Below, piece after piece: positions 1 to 7,213 of a DNA stretch of 14,438 nt; positions within the stretch are counted from its first letter, which is position 1; the number at the start of each line of letters is the position of its first letter. A program made the position numbers and the translations under genes. The notes below the pieces were generated by a model that searched no databases, was not told the origin of the DNA, and was given only the letters and a program-made list of their open reading frames with translations. Source of the stretch: Akkermansiaceae bacterium (lineage in GTDB: Bacteria > Verrucomicrobiota > Verrucomicrobiia > Verrucomicrobiales > Akkermansiaceae); NCBI GenBank assembly GCA_020627645.1, contig JAHDGN010000044.1, positions 1 to 14,438 of the forward strand, in the 5' to 3' direction.

Positions 1-436
1 TACGATCAACCCGATGCTGATCACACTTGCGCTTGTATGAGCCAGCTTCGCTTTGGTTCGTTCCAAACTCCACTGACTTTGCTGTCTTCCCTCTAATAAT
101 AACGGGGCGAACGTGAGGTTGACTGGTACTTACAATCTGATCCTCCACTGATCTTTGTCTTTTCTCATACATGAGCTTCTGCTGTTCGTAGAGGGTGCTG
201 ATGACTTGCAGACGTTTCACCTCGTATGGAGTGAGCCGAGCCACGTACTGCGGTTCTATTTTGAGGTATTGATCAATGTGGCCAAGTCGGATGAAGCTCT
301 CGTGATAAATTTCCTCAATCTTATTCCAAGGGATGATCTTAGCCAACTTAACCCAGCGATTCATAGAGGAAAGACGTCCTCCAAAGGGCATGAAAAAATC
401 AACAAATTCGGTTTGATTGAGGTCGTGTCGGAACAT
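1..436 (-). pseudogene. Transposase remnant, IS5/IS1182 type, internally deleted
   Basis: The minus strand is open from an ATG at 436 to the window edge (145 codons). The N-terminus has the block PFGGRLSSMNRWVKLAKIIP followed by W, typical of DDE transposases with a DUF772-type N-terminal domain (family knowledge). After about residue 48 the sequence jumps to a late part of the family: HIDQYL, then LYEQQKLMY, then IVSTSQPHVRPVIIRGK and VEFG. The central part, where the first catalytic Asp normally lies, is therefore missing, roughly at 280-300. After VEFG (about position 60) the resemblance fades; another frame there reads KAKLA, so a frameshift is likely. Family proteins are usually several hundred residues long. 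This copy cannot be active. Its upstream end lies against a broken PEP-CTERM gene (489-699), suggesting insertion into that gene. The exact IS family name is less certain than the transposase call. Confidence 0.75.
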
Positions 437-488
437 CTAGAGTGCAAGGGTTTAGCTCGAAACCTGCCAATCCCGTGCACTTATCTGA

Positions 489-699
489 CAATTTATCGCC
501 ACAACTCCAAATCCTTCCGGCAACTCGCTATTCTTGAGCAAGCCCCACTTATGATGGGTCAAGTGCGGGTGTCTCTAGCGATTTTTTTACGGTCAACGGA
601 GCTACGCTCAGTGGGGTGGCGATTCCTGAGGTGTCGTCGGCTTTTCTAGTTATATTGAGTGGCTTGAGTTTCGTTGCGCGTCGACGCAGATCGAGTTAA
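489..699 (+). pseudogene. 3' fragment of a PEP-CTERM-like exported protein gene (frameshifted)
   Basis: The frame ending at TAA 697-699 encodes TVNGATLSGVAIPEVSSAF, then a hydrophobic stretch (LVILSGLSFVA) and RRRRSS at the C-terminus. A short Pro-Glu motif, one membrane segment and a terminal Arg cluster form the tripartite PEP-CTERM sorting signal handled by exosortases (family knowledge); here the motif is PEV instead of PEP. The frame is closed upstream by TGA at 535-537, but another frame covers 489-551 and reads ATTPNPSGNSLFLSKP. The run of four C at 543-546 is where the two join: dropping one C gives a continuous SLFLSKPTYDGSSAG. So there is one probable frameshift, and no start. The 5' part would lie beyond the transposase remnant or be lost. 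It is a short fragment, so the call depends on the tail. Confidence 0.6.
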
Positions 700-715
700 G
701 GGCACCTCCAGAAAT

Positions 716-2239
716 TCAAGGTCGTTCAGGGGCGGAACGGCCTGACTTTTTGGTTTCTTCGAGAAGCGATTTGAGGCGGGTGACAATCTCGGGGTGTTTT
801 GAGTAGAGGTTGGTGGTTTCTCCGGGGTCGTTTTTGAGGTTGTAGAGTTGTCCAGGGGCGGTGGGATCTTTTTCGGGGAGGATGTAGGGTTTCATGCTCC
901 AGCTTCCTTCACGGTCATAGCGATTTCCTCCGGATCCATGGTGGTCGAGGTATTTCCAGTCGCCCACGCGGATGGCAAGTTGGTGGGACCAGGTTTGAGT
1001 GAGAAGCAGTGGGCGGAGGGTTTGGTCTTCGGGTTGTGATCCGTTGAGGATGGGGAGAAGGTTGAAGGAGTCTTCGGCTGCGTTGTTGGGGAGTTTTTTG
1101 TTGAGGATGGCTGCGATGGTGGCGAAGAGGTCTGTTTGGGAGACGGGTTGGGAGGTGGTGCGTGGTTTGATCATAGCGGGCCAACGGATGAGGAATGGAG
1201 TTCGGTGACCGCCTTCCCATTGGTCGCGTTTGACACCGCGCCAGGGGTGGGCTCCGTCGTGTTTGTGATCGCGTCGCATGGCGATGACGGTGGGAACTTC
1301 GGGGCCATTGTCGGATCCAAAAATCACGATGGTGTTGTCGGCGATGTTGAGGTCATCGAGAGTTTTGAGAAGTTGTCCGGTCACCCAGTCCATTTCGTGA
1401 ATGAAATCTCCGTGGGGTCCGGCTTTCGTAGAGCCTTGAAATTTCTTTGAAGGGAAAGAGGGGAGGTGGACGGCTTGCATGGAGTGGAAAAGAAAGAAGG
1501 GCTGTTCTGGGTTTTTGGAGTGATGGGATTTGAGGAATTCGATGGATTTCTTGAGAAAAACTTGGTCGACGTTTTCGAGATCGAAGTCGGGAGAGATGAG
1601 GCCAACTCGGTTATCCCTGGAGTAGGGATGTTTGGGGAGGGGGGTGCGGTCGAGAAGTTTTGTGGGTGGGTTGGGAACGCGATCTTGTTCGATATATGAG
1701 TAAAGAAAGTCGGTGGTTGGACAGCAGGCGGTGCCGAAGAAGTGGTGAAAGCCTCGGTGCATGGGGCCGTCGGGGATGGGGTGTGAGAAGTCTGCTTGTT
1801 GGACGCCTTTGAGTCCTCGGGTCGTGATTCTTTTTTTGTCTTTATCAAAGAAAGTGAGCCCAAGATGCCATTTGCCGATGAGGGCTGTTTGGTATCCGTT
1901 CTTTTGGAGAAAGGAGGCAATGGTGGGTCGGTCTGGCGCGATCATGCAGGGGCCTTCGACACCGCAGAAGATGGACTTGTTGCCGGTGCGGAAGTTCATT
2001 TGTCCGGTGAGAATGGAGTATCGGGTGGGGCAGCAGACGGTTGAGGGAGAATGGGCGTCGGTGAATTTGAGTGACTGGGTGGCGAGTTTATTGAGGTGAG
2101 GGGTGGGGATTTTGGATTCGGGATGATAGGTTTGGAGATCTCCGTAGCCGAGGTCATCAGTGAGGATGAGGAGAATATTTGGTTTTTTGTGGGCGATGAG
2201 GGGGAGGGTGCAGAGGGCAAGGGTCGCGAGGAATTTCAT
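716..2239 (-). CDS. Secreted type I (FGly) sulfatase, arylsulfatase-like
   Basis: This is a 507-residue sulfatase of the alkaline phosphatase superfamily, hydrolysing sulfate esters, probably on sulfated polysaccharides or aryl sulfates outside the cytoplasm. Visible marks: a signal peptide in residues 1-16 (FLATLALCTLPLIA core); metal ligands D28 D29 in LLILTDDLGYGD; the formylglycine motif C69-C-P-T-R73 followed by LTG; GKWHLG at 122-127; H258 in MQAVHLP; D310 N311 in FGSDNGPE; and K337 in GVKRDQWEGGHRTPF. The length is normal, and the C-terminus (LLEETKKSGRSAPERP) is of the usual kind, so the gene is complete. C69 must be converted to formylglycine by a maturase that is not in this window. 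The start is the first Met before the signal peptide; no Shine-Dalgarno is seen. The substrate cannot be told from sequence alone. The gene is transcribed away from the zincin gene at 2331. Confidence 0.93.
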   Translation of the reverse strand: MKFLATLALCTLPLIAHKKPNILLILTDDLGYGDLQTYHPESKIPTPHLNKLATQSLKFTDAHSPSTVCCPTRYSILTGQMNFRTGNKSIFCGVEGPCMIAPDRPTIASFLQKNGYQTALIGKWHLGLTFFDKDKKRITTRGLKGVQQADFSHPIPDGPMHRGFHHFFGTACCPTTDFLYSYIEQDRVPNPPTKLLDRTPLPKHPYSRDNRVGLISPDFDLENVDQVFLKKSIEFLKSHHSKNPEQPFFLFHSMQAVHLPSFPSKKFQGSTKAGPHGDFIHEMDWVTGQLLKTLDDLNIADNTIVIFGSDNGPEVPTVIAMRRDHKHDGAHPWRGVKRDQWEGGHRTPFLIRWPAMIKPRTTSQPVSQTDLFATIAAILNKKLPNNAAEDSFNLLPILNGSQPEDQTLRPLLLTQTWSHQLAIRVGDWKYLDHHGSGGNRYDREGSWSMKPYILPEKDPTAPGQLYNLKNDPGETTNLYSKHPEIVTRLKSLLEETKKSGRSAPERP

Positions 2240-2330
2240 TCGATCAGGTTGGCGAACTGAGAGAAGGATGGAAATACGAAATTAGGATCATTTGGAATGG
2301 ACTCGGGATTGAGGGTCGTATGTTGCATCA
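2240..2330. promoter_or_regulatory. Divergent promoter region, sulfatase / zincin
   Basis: These 91 bases separate two genes read in opposite directions, so promoters for both must lie here or inside the 5' coding ends. No good -35/-10 pair and no inverted repeat stood out by eye. Location is inferred from gene layout only. Confidence 0.35.
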
Positions 2331-3254
2331 ATGAAGAGTTGGATTTTGATGTTCCCGATCGGGGTGTTGTTGGGGTGCTTGGGCTTGGCGAAAAAGGCGG
2401 TGTTGGAAGAGGCGAGAAAACCCAAGGTGGGAAAAGTGGGGAAGGTTAGTGAGGCATTGAGGAAGGAATTTGGGTTGAAGGAGTTTTACCAAAAAGCGTT
2501 AGTGGTGGAAGAGTTTCCGATTTTGGCATCAGAGAAGGTGTCGGATGCTGCGATGTTGGAGGCGGCAGATGTGTTTGTGAAGATGTTGAAGAATCGCCCT
2601 GATATCTTGAGAGAATTGGGGAAAAATAAAGTGAGGTTTGCGATCATGTCGGTGGATGAACGGACCTTGGATGTGCCCGAGCATTCAGATTTAAGGCCGG
2701 CGGTTTATTGGAATCGACGGGCGAGGGGATTGGGGTCGACGAAAGCGAGGCCTGCGGTGTCGTGTGGTGAGGAGAATTTATTGGGGAATCCGGGGGACCC
2801 GTATTCGACGGAATCGATTGCGGTGCATGAGTTTGCTCATGCGATTCAGGATACAGCGTTGGTGACCTTGCAGCCGGAGTTTGATGATCGAATCAAGAAA
2901 GCGTATCAGTCGGCGATGGCGCGTGGGTTGTGGGCTGGGAAGTATGCCGCAACGAACTATCGGGAATATTGGGCAGAGGCGGTTCAATCGTGGTTTGGGA
3001 CCAATCGGGAGAATGACCATGACCACAATCATGTGAATACGCGCAAAGAGTTGGTTGCTTATGATCCCGGGATTGCGAAGTTGTGTGGCGAAATTTTTGG
3101 GGAGAATGATTGGGTTTATGTCAAAGCGGACCACCCATCGCGGAAAGGGGAGGCGCATTTAAAGGGGGTGGATCGGTCGAAGTTGAAAAAATTTGCTTGG
3201 GGGAAGGAAGAGCAACGTCGTTACGATGAATATCAGAGAAAGAAAAAAAAGTGA
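2331..3254 (+). CDS. Probable lipoprotein zinc metallopeptidase (zincin), lethal-factor-like active site
   Basis: This 307-residue protein has a zinc-protease signature HEFAH at 166-170 (TESIAVHEFAHAIQD), with a second acidic helix about 45 residues on, NYREYWAEAVQSWF (E212 and E216), which would supply the third ligand. HEFxH plus a downstream xxFAEAF-type helix is the arrangement of the anthrax lethal factor catalytic fold (ATLF), and proteins of this kind occur in Planctomycetes and Verrucomicrobia; the family name is my inference. The N-terminus has K2, a hydrophobic core and L13-L-G-C16, which fits a lipobox, so the protein is probably a lipid-anchored outer-surface or periplasmic enzyme. 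A run DHDHNH at 229-234 could also bind metal. The C-terminus is Lys/Arg rich. Its substrate is unknown. The stop is one base from the convergent ccsA stop. Confidence 0.72.
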   Translation: MKSWILMFPIGVLLGCLGLAKKAVLEEARKPKVGKVGKVSEALRKEFGLKEFYQKALVVEEFPILASEKVSDAAMLEAADVFVKMLKNRPDILRELGKNKVRFAIMSVDERTLDVPEHSDLRPAVYWNRRARGLGSTKARPAVSCGEENLLGNPGDPYSTESIAVHEFAHAIQDTALVTLQPEFDDRIKKAYQSAMARGLWAGKYAATNYREYWAEAVQSWFGTNRENDHDHNHVNTRKELVAYDPGIAKLCGEIFGENDWVYVKADHPSRKGEAHLKGVDRSKLKKFAWGKEEQRRYDEYQRKKKK

Positions 3255-3255
3255 T

Positions 3256-5292
3256 TCAAGTAGATACTTTCTCTAAGATCCATGCTGTTGCTGCAGATGC
3301 TAGAGCAACAGCTAATGCCCCTCCGATTGCCCACATAGGGCCGTCGGAGCCTTCAGTGAATCCATATGAATGGAGACCGACTTCGAGCATGTTGACGCCA
3401 AACCAGGAGAAGATGACCACGCCACCTCCGAAGATAGACATGAGGTGGATTCCCCAAGATTTGAGCCATCCGGCAAGTCTGGCGTGCAGGATGATGAGAC
3501 ACCAGAGAACGATGAGAAGTGCTCCGTTTTCTTTTGGGTCCCAACCCCAGAAGCGGCCCCATGAGTCGTTCGCCCAGATGCCTCCTAGGATGGTTCCGAC
3601 AAGGGAGAAGAGGAGAGTGAAGCAGAGGATACCATAGACCGCTCTCGTCATGGTTTTTTTGAAATTTTTGGGATCAGAGACGACCCCTGCCAGCGAGAGG
3701 TAGGAGTAGAGTATGGAGAGAAAGCAGGCGACGAGTCCACCCGAATAACCGATGACGATCGTGATGACGTGGGTAGCTAGCCAGTAGTTGGAGTCGAGGA
3801 CAGCCCGGAGGGGGTCCATATTATCTTTGGCGTCTCCGAGTTCGAATCGGAAGGTGAAGAAGAGTCCAATGACTCCGAGGGCCGCGCCGAGAGAGAGGAA
3901 GAGCTTTTTCTTGGTGATGAGATCGGTGAGGAGGAGGAGGAGAACGGCAAAGAAGGTGATGACGGGAATCGTATCGTAAAGATTGGAGACAGGCGGTCGG
4001 CCGGTGATGATGATCCGGTGTACGATGCCAGCGGCAAGAATGAACGTGGCGATCGAGTAGGCTGCGATCGTGGCGATGGAGAAGGATTTGCCTCCTCCTT
4101 TTGAGCCGTAGAACCAAGTGCCGATCGAGACGAGGAAGGCTAGGACGAAAACACCAAGAGCCTTCATGAAGTAGTCGATGTTGTAGTAGACGATTTCGGT
4201 TTCAATTTTGGCACCTTCATTGCGGCCTTTTGCGATTTGTGAAATAGATTCTTGCCATTTTTTGAGGTCATCAAGGAATCTGGGCGAGTCTGGGTTTTGG
4301 GCAGAGGCGACCAGGTTTTCTAGTTGGCGATATTCTTTGGTGTTTTCAGCCAGTCCACCGATTCCGTCTGCAAGGATTTTATCGACTGACTTTCCGAGGT
4401 GGTTCCACTCTTCCTGCTTTTCGGATTGGGGCGGAATCCAAATTGGCCCAAATTGGGCAAAGTTAAGTCGCCGATCTAACTCTCTGGCAAATGTATTGAG
4501 TTCAGGTGTGGGCGATTCGGATAAGGATCGTCCGAGTCCTTCCATGATCGGAATCCAGAATGAAAAACTTGATGGGTTAGCTCCTTGGTCGAGCATCAAT
4601 TGAGCGATCGAGGGGTTTACGTGTGGAAGTGAAGAGGGGTCGAGAGGGGGGAGGTCACGTCGAACAATGTCGAGGGAGTCACGAATTCCCGTAAAACTGA
4701 GGGCAAGCTGAGCAAATCGTGAGGTTTGAAGCTCTTTTTTAGTGAGCGACTTTTCTCCCTTTTCCTCTCTTTTTTCTAGAATTTCACGTCCTCGATCAAT
4801 GAGTTGATCAAGTGCTCGGTTGTCGACGTCGCCAGTTTTGTCGAGATCGTTGAACGAGATGCGATCTCGTCGTTTTTTGGTTTTTACTCCGAATGGTTTG
4901 AGGATATCGGTGTCATCAAGTCGAAAGGTAGGAAGTTGGTCGGCAAGGTCGGGGCGGAAGAGGACATCGAGTAGCCAGGCAGTTGGCCCAATGTTGTGTT
5001 TGTTTCCGTTCTTGTCCCGGACTTTGATTTTGAGATCGCCTCGGTAGGTGAGTAATTTGAATCGGGCGTAGGTGCCTAGTGGTTTGACACGCCCGCCGTC
5101 TTGAACTGGAATTTTTTTTGCGACTTCAATCACTTCTTCAGACCATGGAGTGTAGTCGTCGATTTGAGTCATTTCTTTCTCTGGGACTAGTCCACGGATC
5201 CCGTAGAGCAAGATAATGACAGTCAGGACGGCAAAGAGAATCGCAAGGGTCAGTCGTAGCCCTCGAAATTGGACGGGATTGTTTTCGCTCAT
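3256..5292 (-). CDS. ccsA: Cytochrome c assembly protein CcsA/ResC-like, long N-terminal extension
   Basis: This is the haem-handling membrane subunit of system II cytochrome c biogenesis, which with ResB moves haem across the membrane and helps attach it to apocytochromes. The C-terminal half (about 370-678) has repeated membrane segments and the WWD motif WGRFWGWDPKE at 578-588, plus LHAR at 602-605. Candidate haem-ligand histidines are H425 (HRIIITGRPPVSNLYD), H508 and H641 (GLHSYG). The N-terminal half has one membrane segment (about 13-31) and then some 335 hydrophilic residues starting with VQDGGRVKPLGTYAR at 63-77, a feature of the large CcsA versions in Bacteroidetes and Planctomycetes (family knowledge). 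At 678 residues it is about twice a minimal CcsA. Its ATG overlaps the resB stop by ATGA, so translation is probably coupled. No cytochrome gene lies in the window. Confidence 0.92.
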   Translation of the reverse strand: MSENNPVQFRGLRLTLAILFAVLTVIILLYGIRGLVPEKEMTQIDDYTPWSEEVIEVAKKIPVQDGGRVKPLGTYARFKLLTYRGDLKIKVRDKNGNKHNIGPTAWLLDVLFRPDLADQLPTFRLDDTDILKPFGVKTKKRRDRISFNDLDKTGDVDNRALDQLIDRGREILEKREEKGEKSLTKKELQTSRFAQLALSFTGIRDSLDIVRRDLPPLDPSSLPHVNPSIAQLMLDQGANPSSFSFWIPIMEGLGRSLSESPTPELNTFARELDRRLNFAQFGPIWIPPQSEKQEEWNHLGKSVDKILADGIGGLAENTKEYRQLENLVASAQNPDSPRFLDDLKKWQESISQIAKGRNEGAKIETEIVYYNIDYFMKALGVFVLAFLVSIGTWFYGSKGGGKSFSIATIAAYSIATFILAAGIVHRIIITGRPPVSNLYDTIPVITFFAVLLLLLTDLITKKKLFLSLGAALGVIGLFFTFRFELGDAKDNMDPLRAVLDSNYWLATHVITIVIGYSGGLVACFLSILYSYLSLAGVVSDPKNFKKTMTRAVYGILCFTLLFSLVGTILGGIWANDSWGRFWGWDPKENGALLIVLWCLIILHARLAGWLKSWGIHLMSIFGGGVVIFSWFGVNMLEVGLHSYGFTEGSDGPMWAIGGALAVALASAATAWILEKVST

Positions 5293-6545
5293 GGAGTGGG
5301 AGGAGGTGTGTTGGTTTTGTGGTTTTTAGAAGAACGGTTGATGAACCGAACGAGAGAAAGGATAAAGTGGAAGGTTAGGCCGGCAAACGAGACCCACAAA
5401 GCAATCTCAGGCCAACGGTCAGAGGGGTTGTTAACTATGGCAAAGGTCGATTTTTGGGGTGCACCCTTTACCGCTTTTGTGAAGCCTGCCTGGTAGAGAG
5501 TGTATCCTCCATGGCGGGCGGGGTTGTTCATGAAGATTTGGTGGTCTTCACGTTCGGAGCCGTCTACTTTGGTGATTTGGCTTTCGAACCATCGGGGAAT
5601 ATTGGTGTTTGGATGATTTTCACCGATCGCTTTGTGCAGTTCAACACTGAAGGGCATGGGCCAGACTGCGAGATCATAACTTAGGCCATAGCGGACTCCT
5701 TTGTGGGTGAAGGAAACGCGAGCGACCACTGGTAAGATATGGCCTTTTTCGGTCCTGACGTGATAGTGGCCAAGAATGAGTTTTTGGATCAAATTTCCTT
5801 CAGAGTCTTTGACCGTAGCGTAGCAGCCAGGATGATTAAATTCTTCCGTTTTAACATCCTTTTCTGTTTTTTGGATGTAGAAGCCATCAACAACTGGCTC
5901 ATTATATTTTGGAGGCTGATTCTTAGATGATGCGATGATACAATGGGGTTGATTTCCTTCGATGGTGATTGAGAAGGGAAGGTTTTCAAAAGTGGCAGTG
6001 AGAGATTCTTTCGGGCCGAGGGATTTGAGTTCTTTTGCTGGAATAATAGCGGGCTTTTGTCGGTCTCCATTTTCATCGAAGGCAAAGATCTCGATGTTAT
6101 GTTTGAAGAGTTTTACGGCGAAGTCCGAGGTGCGGCCTTCGGTGACGGTCATGTGTCCTTCTTCTTTGTATAAGCTTGAAACAGCACCAGCGATGAGCAT
6201 GAAAAGAATGGCAAAGTGTGAAATAAGGACACCTATTTTGCGCCATCCTTTGCGGGCTCGGATGATCCCCCCAAAAAGCATGTTGATGGAGAGTAGAACG
6301 ATGACCCAGTAGGCTCCAGGAAGGGGGATGAAAATCCATTTGCCAACTGAGTTAGTGGGAATGACAAAGATAGATTTAAGATCAAAATACTTATCGATGG
6401 TGCCCCAGAGTCCAAACCATTTTTGTTCGATTGTTCCAAAAAAAGTGAGAAGGAAGAGGAGGATGAGGCAGATGATGGCGATTTCGTACCCTGAGAGGAT
6501 CCGAAAGATTTTTTGGCCGAGGGTGAGATTTTTTCGTGAGCTCAT
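5289..6545 (-). CDS. resB: Cytochrome c biogenesis protein ResB (Ccs1)
   Basis: This 418-residue ResB-family protein is the partner of CcsA in system II. Residues 22-38, 78-96 and 104-125 are membrane segments, followed by a large extracytoplasmic domain (about 126-375) and a last membrane segment at about 381-401. H110 (GVLISHFAILFM) sits in the third segment and H393 in the last one; membrane histidines of this kind have been linked to haem binding in the family. MNNPARHGGYTLYQAGF near the end of the soluble domain is a typical ResB block. The C-terminal tail is short and polar (NTPPPTP). The gene sits between the lipoprotein gene and ccsA with ATGA overlaps on both sides, which points to one transcript and fixed stoichiometry. 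Family members are very diverse in sequence, but topology and context agree. Confidence 0.9.
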   Translation of the reverse strand: MSSRKNLTLGQKIFRILSGYEIAIICLILLFLLTFFGTIEQKWFGLWGTIDKYFDLKSIFVIPTNSVGKWIFIPLPGAYWVIVLLSINMLFGGIIRARKGWRKIGVLISHFAILFMLIAGAVSSLYKEEGHMTVTEGRTSDFAVKLFKHNIEIFAFDENGDRQKPAIIPAKELKSLGPKESLTATFENLPFSITIEGNQPHCIIASSKNQPPKYNEPVVDGFYIQKTEKDVKTEEFNHPGCYATVKDSEGNLIQKLILGHYHVRTEKGHILPVVARVSFTHKGVRYGLSYDLAVWPMPFSVELHKAIGENHPNTNIPRWFESQITKVDGSEREDHQIFMNNPARHGGYTLYQAGFTKAVKGAPQKSTFAIVNNPSDRWPEIALWVSFAGLTFHFILSLVRFINRSSKNHKTNTPPPTP

Positions 6546-7138
6546 TCGGAGGAGTTTTCTCTACGATGTTCTTTGGGGATTTGGTTATTATCCATGTATT
6601 CCATGGAGCTGAGATATTGATCAAAGTCTGACCGAAGCCTTTGAACTTCGGCGGTTGGTCCGGTCATTTTGATGGTAAGAAGTGAGTCTTTTCCTATCGG
6701 ACAGATCGCCCCAACAAGAGAGTAATTCGGTCTTTCATTAGAGCCCATACCAGCGTACGAGCCTTCGGCTTCAACGAGGTAGCCACGTCCTTCGAGGATC
6801 GTCACATTTCCGAGAAATTGTTCGTTGGGGAGTGGAGTGAGACCAAATTGTCCGAGCCAGCGGTTGGCGTTTTGAAGGACTTTTCCTTTAGTGATTCCAA
6901 CGACAATTTCGACATCCTCATTGGTTCCAGCGAGGTAATTGAAATCGCGGAATTGAGTTCCGGGAAGGCGCCGCCATTCAAGAGGCGGGTGATCCTTGAT
7001 ACTCAGGGTGAATTGAGTGTCGTATTGAGTGAGATCCCGGGTGTTTTCCGAGGTAATATGAATTTCACGATTTTGCTCACGGCAGCTGTTGAGAGCCAGT
7101 GAGAGGCTCGTGAGAGCAATGGTAGCAAGTCGGCTCAT
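6542..7138 (-). CDS. Predicted lipoprotein co-encoded with ResB/CcsA
   Basis: This 198-residue protein is the first gene of the resB-ccsA operon, and its stop overlaps the resB start by ATGA. From the ATG at 7138 the N-terminus is MSRLATIALTSLSLALNSC, a compact lipoprotein signal with Cys19 as the likely lipid site. A TTG at 7177 would add 13 residues and push the Cys to position 32, so I prefer 7138. The mature part has PPLEWRRLPG, then ANRWLGQFGL at 91-100 and a C-terminal block LLTIKMTGPTAEVQ. From memory, proteins with the NRWRxQxGL pattern and a closing KLTGP block sit beside system II cytochrome assembly genes in other Verrucomicrobia and Planctomycetes; this could not be checked here. 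No catalytic motif is visible. It is probably an extracytoplasmic accessory factor, of unknown activity. Confidence 0.75.
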   Translation of the reverse strand: MSRLATIALTSLSLALNSCREQNREIHITSENTRDLTQYDTQFTLSIKDHPPLEWRRLPGTQFRDFNYLAGTNEDVEIVVGITKGKVLQNANRWLGQFGLTPLPNEQFLGNVTILEGRGYLVEAEGSYAGMGSNERPNYSLVGAICPIGKDSLLTIKMTGPTAEVQRLRSDFDQYLSSMEYMDNNQIPKEHRRENSSE

Positions 7139-7213
7139 CTGTTTTTGAAGACGTAATGGCAGATGGAGAAATTTCAAATTTCAAATTTTGGAATCGCAGA
7201 TCAAGGTGGGGGT
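7139..7213. promoter_or_regulatory. Divergent promoter region, cytochrome assembly operon / psd
   Basis: These 75 bases lie between the ATG of the lipoprotein gene and the preferred GTG of psd. They hold an A+T-rich tandem repeat (7169-7188), the most likely unwinding or promoter element. A Shine-Dalgarno-like AAGG at 7203-7206 stands 7 bases before the GTG. No -35/-10 pair was convincing. Confidence 0.4.
7169..7188. repeat. Tandem repeat, AAATTTC x 2.9
   Basis: The 7-base unit AAATTTC is repeated almost three times without error. Each AAATTT is its own reverse complement, so the array looks the same from either gene. It lies between divergent starts. Confidence 0.8.

Noticed and set aside
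155..649. 164-codon open frame on the + strand
   Set aside because: Its first half is antisense to the recognisable transposase remnant and its second half is out of frame with the PEP-CTERM tail; the peptide has no family character.
696..719. TTAAGGGCACCTCC as a possible IS terminal repeat
   Set aside because: It lies beyond the stop of the PEP-CTERM fragment and overlaps the sulfatase stop, and no matching inverted end was found in the window; the IS edge more likely lies near 440-488.
1381..1920. 179-codon open frame on the - strand inside the sulfatase gene
   Set aside because: Pro/Ser/Thr-rich shadow of the C-rich coding strand; the sulfatase frame carries all conserved motifs.
7163..7213. 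N-terminal extension of psd from the ATG at 7163
   Set aside because: It would translate the AAATTTC repeats, has no Shine-Dalgarno, and the family-like sequence starts only after the GTG at 7214.
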